A stretch of DNA of 64,000 bases from CAVTYH01 sp963773875 (GCA_963773875.1 CAVZCV010000013.1:1-64000), one strand, 5' to 3'; numbered from the stretch's first letter, positions 16,951 to 25,244 are shown. Translations and numbers: made by a program. The notes: generated by a model from the letters alone, not told the origin.

Positions 16951-18429
16951 ATGACGGCAAAAACCGACGACCAACAGCAGCGCTCCATCCTACAGAGAAT
17001 TGCCCAGCGGACGATGCTGGAAAAAGGACTCGATCCGAATTTCCCCGTTCAAGCCCTGGCCGAGCTCGATGGCATTCATGGGCCGGCATCACGAACTGAT
17101 GCATCAACGCGCGATCTCAGAGATCTCCTCTGGTGCTCCATTGACAACGACGATTCGCGCGATCTGGATCAGCTTACTGTTGCTGAAGCCCTACCTGCGG
17201 GAATCACCAAGATCCTGGTGGCGATTGCCGATGTCGACGCGATCGTCAAGAAGCAGTCGGCAATTGACGAACATGCGCGACAAAACACCACCTCAGTCTA
17301 CACGGTGGCCGAGATCTTTCCGATGCTTCCCGAGAAGCTCTCCACCGATTTGACCTCGCTCAACTATGCATCAGACCGCTTGGCGGTGGTCATTGAAATG
17401 CTGATCGCTGAAGATGGATCGTTGCAGGATTCAGAGCTCTATCTGGCCACGGTACGGAACCATGCCAAGCTGGCATACAACAGCGTCGCGAGCTGGCTGG
17501 AGGAGCGTGGGCCCATGCCGCCAGGAATCGCCGCGGTCGTCGGTCTCGACGAGAACCTTCGACTCCAAGACCGCGTCGCTCAAAGACTAAAGACCGTCCG
17601 GCATGCGTCGGGGGCGCTGGATCTCGAGACAATCCAAACGCACGCGGTCTTTGATGGAGATGAACTCAAGGACCTGAAATCCGAGGAGCCGAATCGTGCC
17701 AAAGGTCTGATTGCCGATTTCATGATTGCGGCCAACGGCGTTACCGCACGCTATCTGGCGTCCAAAAGTCTTCCTTCGCTGCGGCGCGTCGTCCGCACAC
17801 CGCAGCGCTGGGACCGAATTGTTGAGCTCGCCGCGGCACGCGGCTCCAAGTTGCCCCTACAACCCGACTCAAAGGCTCTGGAGCAATTCCTGGTGTCAGC
17901 GAAAGCCGCCGATCCTCTGCACTTTCCCGACCTTTCGCTGAGCATCATCAAGTTGCTGGGGGCCGGTGAATACGTGGTCCAACTTCCGGAAGACAACGCA
18001 GCTGGACACTTCGGACTGGCGGTCAAGGACTACGAACACTCCACTGCCCCGAACCGGCGATTCCCCGATTTGATCACGCAGCGGCTGCTGAAAGCCGCGC
18101 TAATGGCAAGTTCGTTGCCCTATAACACGAATGAACTGGACGTGCTCGCGAAGCATTGTACGGAAGCCGAAGATGCGGCGAAGAAAGTCGAACGACAGGT
18201 CGGAAAATCTGCCGCCGCGATGCTGCTGGCATCCAGGATTGGGGAGCAGTTCGATGCCATTGTCACGGGTGCTTCGGAAAAAGGGACATGGGTCCGCATT
18301 CTGCGTCCGCTCGTCGAAGGCAAACTTGAGAGCGGTTTTAAAGGCCTTGCAGTTGGTGACAGGCTCCGGGTGCAGCTCGTCAGCACGGATGTGGAACTTG
18401 GGTATATCGACTTTAAGCGGGTGGAATAA
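16951..18429 (+). CDS. RNB-domain exoribonuclease (RNase II/R family, short form)
   Basis: About 492 aa. The ATG at 16951 is preferred over 16885 because family members begin close to 'RIAQRTMLEKGL'; neither has a clear ribosome binding site. The RNB core starts at WCSIDNDDSRDLDQLTVAE: the aspartates equivalent to E. coli RNase II D201, D207 and D209 are present, while the D210 position is Gln, as I recall for this short subfamily. HDEHARQNTTSVYT-like, PNRRFPDLITQRLL and AVKDYEHSTAP are further RNB landmarks. The C-terminal 80 residues form an S1-like beta-barrel. Cold-shock domains are absent. It should degrade RNA 3' to 5' processively in the cytoplasm. Confidence 0.85.
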   Translation: MTAKTDDQQQRSILQRIAQRTMLEKGLDPNFPVQALAELDGIHGPASRTDASTRDLRDLLWCSIDNDDSRDLDQLTVAEALPAGITKILVAIADVDAIVKKQSAIDEHARQNTTSVYTVAEIFPMLPEKLSTDLTSLNYASDRLAVVIEMLIAEDGSLQDSELYLATVRNHAKLAYNSVASWLEERGPMPPGIAAVVGLDENLRLQDRVAQRLKTVRHASGALDLETIQTHAVFDGDELKDLKSEEPNRAKGLIADFMIAANGVTARYLASKSLPSLRRVVRTPQRWDRIVELAAARGSKLPLQPDSKALEQFLVSAKAADPLHFPDLSLSIIKLLGAGEYVVQLPEDNAAGHFGLAVKDYEHSTAPNRRFPDLITQRLLKAALMASSLPYNTNELDVLAKHCTEAEDAAKKVERQVGKSAAAMLLASRIGEQFDAIVTGASEKGTWVRILRPLVEGKLESGFKGLAVGDRLRVQLVSTDVELGYIDFKRVE

Positions 18430-18544
18430 GGAAACGGATGCGTTCGGCAAAGTCGATCGCGCTGCGGTCCGCGGCACACGCTTGATCCATCTTTGGTCAA
18501 AGGTGCTCGCGGAAACGGATCGACGGCCGCGGGATGCGAATCCA

Positions 18545-18967
18545 TTAGTCGCGATGCCCAAGCGCATCTCGACTACACACGACGCGTTCCATGTAATGAG
18601 ACAGATTGCAGGCCAACGGGAACAACCTGAAAAGATTAACCAGCGTCGCCGCCGAAACGCCGTCCTCTACGTTGTACTGGCCGCGATCCCGCAGCTCACC
18701 TACTAAGAGCGTCGCGTCGAATGGCGCCAAAGCAACCAAAAGGCCCTGCGCCGCCGGGCAAGCTCCCAGCAACACAGGGCCAATCCGGACGCGAATCGCA
18801 TGGTACCCGACGGCTAGCCGCTGGTCGACAAGTAATATGCCAGGGATTTGACTGTTTTTAAGCTCTGCTGAGTGAAGAAATGAGGCAAGGTCCTCAACGG
18901 TGCCGCAAGTGTCGGTGCGGAAGGATCGGTATTTCGCTGTCGAATGCGTTGATGCACCTTCACCCAT
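18545..18967 (-). CDS. hypothetical protein (uncertain)
   Basis: From an ATG at 18967 the frame gives 140 aa with protein-like composition: an amphipathic region DLASFLHSAELKNSQIPGIL, then alternating hydrophobic strands (GPVLLGACPAAQGLLVALA). The frame is open further upstream and overlaps the next minus-strand gene, so the start is unclear and no ribosome binding site is seen. No family is recognised. It may be a real gene with a damaged start, or chance. Confidence 0.35.
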   Translation of the reverse strand: MGEGASTHSTAKYRSFRTDTCGTVEDLASFLHSAELKNSQIPGILLVDQRLAVGYHAIRVRIGPVLLGACPAAQGLLVALAPFDATLLVGELRDRGQYNVEDGVSAATLVNLFRLFPLACNLSHYMERVVCSRDALGHRD

Positions 18968-19064
18968 TGCTCGCGAGTTGAAATGAGACGCCACCACTCT
19001 TGTCAAAACGTGGCCATCGTCATCCGCGCTCAGATGAGGACACTTAAGAAGAACGCATCCGCAC

Positions 19065-19643
19065 TCATTTTTTCTTGATGATGATATCGTCTTGCACAAT
19101 TTCCTTGCCGGCAACAAATAGTTTGTCATCGAATGACCGCCCAGCCAAGGTGAACGCTGCTGCCGACTTACCGAACGACATTACGCCCGTGGCGACCACC
19201 AAATATTTTCCGGGCCGTGGCGGCTTGCCCACCAGAGCAGTGTCGGTGAATTGCGCATAAACGCACGTTCCATTCTTGGAATCGAGGCTTTGAAGCTTAC
19301 ATTCTTTCTCGACGGACCCTTTTACGTATTGCTGGCTCGCAGCTTTCACCGCTTTTTCCAAGTGTTCCTTCGTGCTGAGCGCACCCTTCGTGTCGGGAAT
19401 CAGAGTCATTTTCAGTTCCGTTTCCTGGTTCTTGGGGTGCAGCGTAATGGTCGGTGCCACGGGTGAGCCGCTTTGTGCCTGCTCCCATCCTTCCGGAACA
19501 GTGATCTCAAGAGAGTCGCCGTCTCGCACCGTTATTGAGACCACTTTCGGAGAGGTGTCGTCAGCCCCCATCGCTGCTAATGCAGGCCCGGCCAGGACGA
19601 CCGCACAAACGCCGGCAATAGTTCTTGATTTGTGAAGCAGCAT
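19065..19643 (-). CDS. exported conserved hypothetical protein
   Basis: A 192-aa protein with GAGGAG about 6 nt before the ATG. A signal peptide ends near residue 26 (VVLAGPALAAMGA). The mature domain has beta-strand periodicity (VSITVRDGDSLEITVPEGW, ELKMTLIPDTKG, GTCVYAQFTD) and ends in a lysine tail (DDIIIKKK). The order resembles periplasmic proteins of the PsbP/DUF1795-like fold, inferred from pattern only. It is the last gene of a minus-strand run with the small frame 19656-19811 and the release-factor-like gene. Confidence 0.7.
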   Translation of the reverse strand: MLLHKSRTIAGVCAVVLAGPALAAMGADDTSPKVVSITVRDGDSLEITVPEGWEQAQSGSPVAPTITLHPKNQETELKMTLIPDTKGALSTKEHLEKAVKAASQQYVKGSVEKECKLQSLDSKNGTCVYAQFTDTALVGKPPRPGKYLVVATGVMSFGKSAAAFTLAGRSFDDKLFVAGKEIVQDDIIIKKK

Positions 19644-19655
19644 TGTCGCTTCTCC

Positions 19656-19811
19656 TCAATTGGAAACTGGGATGATTGAAAATTCCCAGCCGATTTGTCT
19701 TACGGCATTTAGAAACTTGGAACGCTGATACAGTGCCAACTGTCGAGCCTCGTCGGAAAGTCTCCGGGCAAGATCAAAGCGAATGGCAGCCCTGCTGAAA
19801 TAGACAATCAT
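19656..19811 (-). CDS. small hypothetical protein, 51 aa
   Basis: ATG to TGA, with helical, arginine-rich content (FSRAAIRFDLARRLSDEA ... YQRSKFLNAVRQIGWEF). It fits exactly between two same-strand genes, 20 nt after the upstream stop and 12 nt before the next start, which supports it. No family is known and no strong ribosome binding site is seen. Confidence 0.42.
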   Translation of the reverse strand: MIVYFSRAAIRFDLARRLSDEARQLALYQRSKFLNAVRQIGWEFSIIPVSN

Positions 19812-19831
19812 TTTGTTCGCTACCACAGGAA

Positions 19832-20314
19832 CTATCTTACCGATCTCTTCGTGCGTTTCGTTGACGAAGATTTTGTGGACTTGTTTGCAGTCCCTTTTGG
19901 CGCGGCTGTGCTCTTGGCGAAATGTTCGTCTACTTTGGCCGCAAGCTGACGATCCGTCATTTTGTCAGTCGTCTCCAGTTCCACGATGCGGCCACGAGGT
20001 TTCTTGCTCTTGAGTCGCTTCATGAATTCACCCTTGGCTTCGCCGGGACCAACGATCAGCACTGCTTCTGCGTACCGAACACCAGCGATCACCTCGTCGT
20101 AGAATTCCTTCAACTGACTCATGAGCTTGTGCTCCAGTCTGTCCTCCGCAACAAAGTCATTGGGTGTGTATTTGCGTTTTGAACTTGAGTGTCCCGAAGA
20201 TCGAACGGGCTTTTCGATCCCCGATGGAATCCTCTTGATTTTCTTGACTGCATCATCTACCAAGACCACGATAGCCTGCCGATGGTCAATCCAGATTCCC
20301 GCTTTTATCGCCAT
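19832..20314 (-). CDS. eRF1/Pelota-domain-like protein (bacterial release-factor-like)
   Basis: A 160-aa protein starting MAIKAGIWIDHRQAIVVLVD. The layout, an N-terminal 'WIDHR.A.VV' strand, a linker of SSSKRKYTP type, then 'EDR.E....QL..FYDEVI' and 'A.AVLIVGPGEAKGEF..RL' and 'T.DKMTDRQ.AAKV..HF', is that of small bacterial proteins related to domain 3 of archaeo-eukaryotic release factors (baeRF-like). The GPGEAK loop and DKMTDRQ motif are intact. The C-terminus is a lysine-rich tail (about 25 residues), consistent with ribosome or RNA contact. A ribosome-linked role is inferred from the family only. It lies 45 nt downstream of the 65-aa gene, same strand. Confidence 0.75.
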   Translation of the reverse strand: MAIKAGIWIDHRQAIVVLVDDAVKKIKRIPSGIEKPVRSSGHSSSKRKYTPNDFVAEDRLEHKLMSQLKEFYDEVIAGVRYAEAVLIVGPGEAKGEFMKRLKSKKPRGRIVELETTDKMTDRQLAAKVDEHFAKSTAAPKGTANKSTKSSSTKRTKRSVR

Positions 20315-20359
20315 CGTTTTTTCCTTTTTTTATCAGAATTCAGGATTGATGCATTCAGG

Positions 20360-20557
20360 TTATTTGCCAAGCCCGACGTCAGCGAATTGTAATTCCAATT
20401 CTGCAAGGTGTCTGCCTGTCGCTGTGTGAATGATTACCGCCTTATTCCGACCGGCACTTTGCACTTTACGAACGCCGTGACCAAAACCCTTGAGCCGGCG
20501 TCGAACTTTGGACGCTCCGAGGTTTACGAACATTTTATCGCCTTTAGGCTCCGGCAT
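20360..20557 (-). CDS. small basic conserved protein
   Basis: 65 aa or, more likely, 57 aa from the internal ATG at 20533, which has AAAGG 7 nt upstream. The core FVNLGASKVRRRLKGFGHGV is followed by R-K-V-Q-S-A-G-R-N and VIIHTATGRHLAELE. The basic, compact layout suggests nucleic-acid or ribosome binding. I recall similar short proteins but no family name. Its position just upstream of the release-factor-like gene suggests joint expression and a related role. Confidence 0.6.
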   Translation of the reverse strand: MPEPKGDKMFVNLGASKVRRRLKGFGHGVRKVQSAGRNKAVIIHTATGRHLAELELQFADVGLGK

Positions 20558-20695
20558 TGGTCTACTCGCTTTCAGAGCCGCCTCGGCAGCACGTGCTATA
20601 TCGTAATCAGATAGCTGCCATTTTCGGCCACGTCACTTGATTCGTCATAACTCATATGTATGTGAGACACGCCGAGAATCGACCGATGTGACACA

Positions 20696-20730
20696 CGTTT
20701 TCCGGCATACGAAATCAGTACCGGAAAACG
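20696..20730. promoter_or_regulatory. inverted repeat, 10-bp arms
   Basis: CGTTTTCCGG (20696-20705) and CCGGAAAACG (20721-20730) are exact inverse complements with a 15-nt spacer, in a 370-nt gene-free stretch. It could be a dimeric operator or an RNA hairpin; no U-tract follows. Confidence 0.45.
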
Positions 20731-20929
20731 TCGGCGCGGACCTTTTGACACAAATCTGCAGTATGACCCGATCCGAGACAACGCCGCAACTTACTGATTT
20801 GGACCAACATCGTCAGTGCTGCGCTTGCCTTCACGCTGGCAATGCTCGTGTTCAGTGCCGATGCGACCCACGCGGACGGCTAGCATTGGGTTAGCATAGA
20901 TCTAGCCCGGAAATCTGAATTGCGCCTGG

Positions 20930-21418
20930 TTACATCTCAATTGTATCCATCGCCTTCAGGACAACTCTGCTCTTCAAGAAATCGCAAAGCTCGTCCGGCT
21001 CATCCGTTCCCAGTCTCAGCGTACGACCTCGGTCGAAAGTCATCAAAACACAATCCCTGCCCCAGGTGTTCCACAACCAGCCGCCCCGAACAGTCCAATG
21101 AATTCCCCATCCGTCAAAGATCGAAGTGCGGGCAACTTCCACGTTTCGGACATCAGCATAGCGAACGCTTCGGCGGAACAGCGGAAGCGGCCCAAATTGG
21201 ATCGAAAGTCGATCTTCATCGTCGCTAATAGTCAGGTAGTAAAAGCACGCTCCCACGAAGCCCAGCGCCAATCCAACGATGAGGAAAGGGATGGCAATCG
21301 CCGTTGAATCGGACAACATAATCGCCAAGATCAGGGCAATAAGACCCGGCCCATAGATCAGGATGTACAACGGCGAACGTTGCGTGTGATGATAGGTCGT
21401 TGGAATGGCCGCCATCAT
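20930..21418 (-). CDS. membrane protein, two-helix hairpin plus cytoplasmic domain
   Basis: A 162-aa protein. Two transmembrane helices (about residues 20-36, YILIYGPGLIALILAIML; and about 42-62, AIPFLIVGLALGFVGACFY) are followed by a beta-rich domain (EDRLSIQFGPLPLFRRSVRY, then RNVEVARTSIFDGWGIHWT). This is the usual layout of bacterial PH-like (bPH) membrane proteins; the assignment is by pattern. Its ATG overlaps the stop of the upstream gene (ATGA), so translation is probably coupled. Confidence 0.68.
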   Translation of the reverse strand: MMAAIPTTYHHTQRSPLYILIYGPGLIALILAIMLSDSTAIAIPFLIVGLALGFVGACFYYLTISDDEDRLSIQFGPLPLFRRSVRYADVRNVEVARTSIFDGWGIHWTVRGGWLWNTWGRDCVLMTFDRGRTLRLGTDEPDELCDFLKSRVVLKAMDTIEM

Positions 21419-22377
21419 CGAGGACTCACCCGCTTGCTTTGTGGCTGTTTCTTTCTCGCTCGAAATGCCGATTCATCGCCTCGGTGAATGAAAAACATGC
21501 CGCTCAAATCATCGCCCTCAAGCACCGCCCAACCACGTCCCTGGGCCGGCTCCATTTCGTCGTGACCGTCCCAGGAAAACTCGACGCTCGGATGACCATC
21601 CCGGGTTCCACGTCGGTAATCGATCTCTCCTCTGACTAAACCGAATTGAAATTCGCCGAATCCATCAGAACCAAACTCGAAGAAACCTTCGACTTCTTCG
21701 TCAGCAAAGTCCTGCTCCCATTGGTTCATCCGGGTGATTCGCCAACGGCCTCGAAATTGATTTCGAGTTTTGCGCTGAGCCTTTCTTTTGGAGGACTGCT
21801 TGCCAATCAACAGCGTTGCATGGAAAGGTAGCGAAGTGACGATTCCTTGCCGACTTCTGGCCGCTTGGTAGCTTTCATTTAAGCTGCGCCGAATCCCCGA
21901 TCCAAACGAAATCCGATAGCCGCTTAGTAGGCCGTCGTAAATGATTTTGTCTTTAAACGGCAGCAACACCGTTTTGGACATCACCGGGAGGTAGGGGCCA
22001 ATTAGCTCCGCGAATGGTTGACTCAGTCCCAGAACCCCATAGGCGACCGGTTCATCACCTGATGCCAAAAAGACGGTGTATTTCTGCAAGTAACGAAAAA
22101 TGAAGAATTCGCCGGCCACCAGCTCTTGCCAGGACTTGATAATTTCAAGCTCTTCGACGGTGAAATCAGCCGGATTCTCATTGATGAAGTCCTCAATCAA
22201 ATCCACTTCGTCGAGAAAGGCCTCCCGCACTTCGAGTCTCTTCTCAGGTGACAATGCGGAAAATTCGTCCGCATCTCGAATCGTGTCGGGCAGGACTTTG
22301 AGCCGCTGATTGATAAAGAACATCAACGCTCGGTGGAGCTTAAAGAACTGCTCGGCTTCGGACGGTGCGAGGAGCAT
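21415..22377 (-). CDS. conserved hypothetical protein, two domains
   Basis: A 320-aa protein. The N-terminal part (about 1-195) is helical, with 'FSALSPEKRLEVREAFLDEV' and 'IIKSWQELVAGEFFIFRYL', widely conserved but unnamed. The C-terminal part (about 210-305), GRWRITRMNQWEQDFADEEV through DGHDEMEPAQGRGWAVL, occurs on its own in many bacteria as a small hypothetical protein. No catalytic signature or membrane segment is seen. It is coupled by ATGA to the membrane protein downstream and divergent from the gene at 22452. Confidence 0.72.
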   Translation of the reverse strand: MLLAPSEAEQFFKLHRALMFFINQRLKVLPDTIRDADEFSALSPEKRLEVREAFLDEVDLIEDFINENPADFTVEELEIIKSWQELVAGEFFIFRYLQKYTVFLASGDEPVAYGVLGLSQPFAELIGPYLPVMSKTVLLPFKDKIIYDGLLSGYRISFGSGIRRSLNESYQAARSRQGIVTSLPFHATLLIGKQSSKRKAQRKTRNQFRGRWRITRMNQWEQDFADEEVEGFFEFGSDGFGEFQFGLVRGEIDYRRGTRDGHPSVEFSWDGHDEMEPAQGRGWAVLEGDDLSGMFFIHRGDESAFRARKKQPQSKRVSPR

Positions 22378-22451
22378 TTTCGAATTCTACCGACGCTGTC
22401 TTTGATTGGGTAGAATATTGCCCGTCCCCTTCGACTTTTCCCAGTGCAATC

Positions 22452-22844
22452 ATGCCGCAAGAAGATATGCCGGCCGAACCTGAAATTCGCTACGTGAACC
22501 CAAAGGATTTGCGCCTCGGACCAATTCGTTGAGAGTCCCTTTCAGACGAGCAGCTAGGAATTCTGCGGGCGATCTTTGAAGTCATCTCGCCGTATCAAGA
22601 CATTGCGTTTGAGACGATGAAAGTGAACTTCTTACGGGATGCCGATCCCGATAGCGAACTGGCAGTCTGGTCGTGCATTGCGGTCGCACTGACCAAGTTC
22701 ATTGAGCACCAACCGCTGTCCACGACCGAAGAAAGAAAGTCGGTCTTGTCCTGTCTTCTGCTGATTTCGATGGGAGCACAGAAGCCGGACAAGGTTGACG
22801 GCGAAATGTGGAAATATCTCGATTCACTTTACACGACGAAGTGA
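22452..22844 (+). pseudogene. conserved hypothetical gene with an in-frame TGA
   Basis: From ATG 22452 the frame reads PEIRYVNPKDLRLGPIR, then TGA at 22530-22532, then ESLSDEQLGILRAIFEVISP through DGEMWKYLDSLY to the stop at 22844. Both sides are protein-like and in one frame, so a single 130-aa gene has a nonsense codon near residue 27. In relatives as I remember them the position reads '(L)GPIRHESL'. Either a real nonsense mutation or a base-call error. A shorter product could start at the ATG at 22617. No function is known. Confidence 0.6.
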
Positions 22845-22871
22845 TGGCAATAACGATCAGGGGAAGTTCAA

Positions 22872-22982
22872 ATGGCTGAAAAAGGACGAGGGATTGTGCG
22901 GCAGCCAGCGATGAAGTTCGCCAACTTGCGAAAAAAGAAGGAGCGAAACAAGCTCCGGGCCAAGATCAGTCGCAAGAAGTGA
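22872..22982 (+). CDS. 36-aa basic protein
   Basis: The ATG is preceded by AGGGGAAGTTCAA, a good ribosome binding site. The product, MAEKGRGIVRQPAMKF... ending NKLRAKISRKK, is about 40% Lys plus Arg with no acidic patch, like small ribosome- or RNA-associated proteins. It starts 28 nt after the upstream gene, so the two are probably co-transcribed. Confidence 0.5.
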   Translation: MAEKGRGIVRQPAMKFANLRKKKERNKLRAKISRKK

Positions 22983-23007
22983 TTTGAGCACAACGCCTGG
23001 GTCGGCT

Positions 23008-23205
23008 TTAACGACTGACGGCATTGAGCTTCTTGCGGGCCTCTCGCACGATCTCGTCAATCTGAAACGGTGGCAATGAGGTCGGAGCTTCTGCTAGTCT
23101 GGCCCGCCATGCCAATAAGACTTTGTGCTTGCCACTGTCATTGGGCTGCAGGTTTGATTCCTCAGCAATCTGGCTGATCGTGGTATTCCAAGCTTGGAGA
23201 TTCAT
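23008..23205 (-). CDS. small hypothetical protein, 65 aa
   Basis: AAAGGA lies about 8 nt before the ATG. The protein is soluble and helical (TTISQIAEESNLQ, then HKVLLAWRARLAEAPTSLP and EIVREARKKLNAV). No family is recognised. It is convergent with the 36-aa gene, 25 nt apart. Confidence 0.5.
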   Translation of the reverse strand: MNLQAWNTTISQIAEESNLQPNDSGKHKVLLAWRARLAEAPTSLPPFQIDEIVREARKKLNAVSR

Positions 23206-23501
23206 CGGCGGCGTCCTTTACCAATTCGGCATTTTCCGCTGCTGTGACTTATCTTCTCATCGGCTGTTGTGGCGCTTTGGGCGACGAATTGTGGTTTGAA
23301 AATCATATGACTTCTTGTCACCGGTCAGTATCTACGAAATATGCAAAATCTGTCCTTATCGGACTCAGTCGAGATTTCAGCCAAGAACCCAGAAAAAACT
23401 CGTTTATCGGAGGATTTGATACGGTTTTCGATATGCTTTTGGGAAGTCAAAGCCTGCTGCAATTGAACCGGCAGCCCTTTGCCGTCGTAAAACAAGTTGC
23501 A

Positions 23502-23882
23502 ATGCGCGCTGCTTCCCTCCGATTCTTCGTGCTGACAACCGCACTACTCTTGGCTCTTCCGCCGGGATGGTGTCAGGCTATGTCGGCACAAAGCTCTGAA
23601 AAGTCAAAGGTATCGACCGACTGTTGTGGGCAGCCGGAGCATCGCCACTCGCCAACATCAGAGCATGCCCCGTCCTCACCCGTCGTTAAATGTTGCTGTG
23701 TTCGGGATGCAGTTCTTCCGGAAGATTCGATTCGTGTAACCCACGATTTCAGGGGACTTAACTTCGTAACTTTGACTGATTTCGCAGTGAAGTCTCTCTC
23801 AGCGTCCGTCAATTGCGTGGCTCCAACGGAATTGCACGCTGGTCCACGATTGCAAATTCTCCAGTGCCAGTGGCGGTGCTAA
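23502..23882 (+). CDS. exported Cys/His-rich protein
   Basis: The ATG at 23502 gives 126 aa with a signal peptide (RFFVLTTALLLALPPGW). After it comes a metal-ligand-like segment: DCCGQPEHRHSPTSEHA and VKCCCVRDA. The rest is unremarkable and ends QILQCQWRC. CC/CCC and His clusters resemble copper- or heavy-metal-handling periplasmic proteins, an inference only. The frame is open another 86 codons upstream, so the start is not certain. It is followed 114 nt later by a second Cys-rich exported protein. Confidence 0.6.
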   Translation: MRAASLRFFVLTTALLLALPPGWCQAMSAQSSEKSKVSTDCCGQPEHRHSPTSEHAPSSPVVKCCCVRDAVLPEDSIRVTHDFRGLNFVTLTDFAVKSLSASVNCVAPTELHAGPRLQILQCQWRC

Positions 23883-23996
23883 TCGCATCGGGCCTCTGTT
23901 TCTTTTGCACATTGTATTGCCTATTGGCTTGATTGCTGCGCACGTGTTGTGTCCAGTGATCTTCCCTTGAAATTCTTAAACTTGGAGAAGTGTTTT

Positions 23997-24338
23997 ATGG
24001 TTACGAAACTGATTATTGGTTCGCTGCTCGGTTTTGGCTTGCTACTCTCAACGGTTCTTGGAGCAGGTACCCCGTCGAAGGATTGTTGTTCGGCGAAAGC
24101 GGCCTGCTGCAGTCCGAAGAGCGCCTGTTGCTCATCAGCCGATACTAAATCTGGCTGCTGCGAAAAGGACATGTGTTGTGCCGAGAAGGCGGCGTGTTGC
24201 TCAAAGCAGACAGACACCAAAGAATCGACTGGCTGCCACATGATGGCTGCCAAGGCAGCGAACTGCTGCGAAAAGAGCCTTACTTGTTGCACTGAGCAAG
24301 CGGCTTGCTGTGGCTCGGTTGATCACAAAACCAATTGA
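23997..24338 (+). CDS. exported CC-repeat protein, probable metal binder
   Basis: 113 aa. The ATG at 23997 has GGAG about 9 nt upstream and opens into a signal peptide (KLIIGSLLGFGLLLSTVLG). The mature chain has eleven CC doublets spaced 5-8 residues apart (SAKAACCSPKSACC, then KDMCCAEKAACC and similar) with Lys between. This is like metallothionein-type or copper-binding proteins; planctomycetes encode several such exported proteins. It ends at the strong terminator at 24379. The neighbour at 23502 is also exported and Cys-rich, so the pair may serve metal buffering in the periplasm. Confidence 0.75.
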   Translation: MVTKLIIGSLLGFGLLLSTVLGAGTPSKDCCSAKAACCSPKSACCSSADTKSGCCEKDMCCAEKAACCSKQTDTKESTGCHMMAAKAANCCEKSLTCCTEQAACCGSVDHKTN

Positions 24339-24378
24339 ACGACGCCTATTCAGATTGGTTGCGTCATTCGATAGTATG

Positions 24379-24415
24379 GCCCCACTCGCTCGGCATTCGG
24401 GCGAGTGGGGCTTTT
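24379..24415. terminator. Rho-independent terminator, probably bidirectional
   Basis: A perfect 11-bp stem (GCCCCACTCGC at 24379-24389, GCGAGTGGGGC at 24401-24411) followed by TTTT. It sits between the convergent CC-repeat and SDR genes. Confidence 0.85.
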
Positions 24416-24449
24416 CATTTCGGACGGCAAGAAGATTTCTTCCTTTGAT

Positions 24450-25244
24450 TCAAACAATTGACCGCACGACGCCGCCGTCCACTCGCACTGCAGCACCGTT
24501 TGTGGCCGAGGCTAGCGGACTGCAAAGATAAGTGACTGTTGCAGCCACTTCCTCGGGAGCGACAAAACGTTTCACGAGCGATGAAGGCCGCATCGTTTTG
24601 AAGAATTCGGCCTCGATGGTGGCTTCGTCAGTTCGTTTCGATTTGGCAAGTCCTTGAATAAATGTCTCCACGCCTTCGGAACGAGTCGGCCCCGGCAACA
24701 CGGAATTGACAGTCACATTCGTCCCTGCGGTCAGCTCGGCCAGTCCTCGAGACAAAGCAATTTGCGCCGTCTTCGTCACGCCGTAATGGATCATCTCCAA
24801 GGGAATATTCAGCCCTGACTCGCTCGAAATGAAAATGATTCGGCCCCAGTTCTGCTTGAGCATTTTCGGCAGATAGAACCGACTAAGCCGCACGCCACTT
24901 AAGACGTTCACTTCGAAGAACCGCAGCCAGTCTTCGTCATCGATTGCGGTAAACTCTTTGGTCTCAAAGATTCCGAGGTTGTTCACCAGGATATCGACGT
25001 GTGGCAACTGCTTGATCAGAGACTCAACGCCGGCTTTCGTGCCCAGGTCCGCTGCGATTCCATTCACATCAACAGCACTGTGCTCGGACCGAATTCTTTT
25101 CAAGGCTTCCTGAACTCTCTGCTCGGTCCGTCCATTAACCACCACCGTTGCGCCTTCACTCACCAAACCAGAGGCAATCGCGAAACCGATACCTGCCGTT
25201 GAGCCGGTGATGAGCGCCTTCCTGCCCTTCAGTCGCAAGTCCAT
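24450..25244 (-). CDS. short-chain dehydrogenase/reductase
   Basis: A 264-aa classical SDR. The start at 25244 is set by AAGGAG about 8 nt upstream. Landmarks: TGSTAGIG (residues about 13-20) for the dinucleotide, NGRTEQR after strand 2, suggesting NADPH preference; NNLG; catalytic Ser in FISSESG; Tyr and Lys in HYGVTK. The C-terminus has the substrate loop (PGPTRSEGVETF) and VRVDGG. It resembles FabG-like oxidoreductases acting on carbonyls or alcohols; the substrate is unknown. Stands alone, convergent with the CC-repeat gene. Confidence 0.85.
   Translation of the reverse strand: MDLRLKGRKALITGSTAGIGFAIASGLVSEGATVVVNGRTEQRVQEALKRIRSEHSAVDVNGIAADLGTKAGVESLIKQLPHVDILVNNLGIFETKEFTAIDDEDWLRFFEVNVLSGVRLSRFYLPKMLKQNWGRIIFISSESGLNIPLEMIHYGVTKTAQIALSRGLAELTAGTNVTVNSVLPGPTRSEGVETFIQGLAKSKRTDEATIEAEFFKTMRPSSLVKRFVAPEEVAATVTYLCSPLASATNGAAVRVDGGVVRSIV

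Noticed and set aside
20780..20883. Signal-peptide-like sequence NIVSAALAFTLAMLVFSADA in plus frame
   Set aside because: No start codon in frame and it stops right after the cleavage-like site, so at best a relic; too little to annotate.
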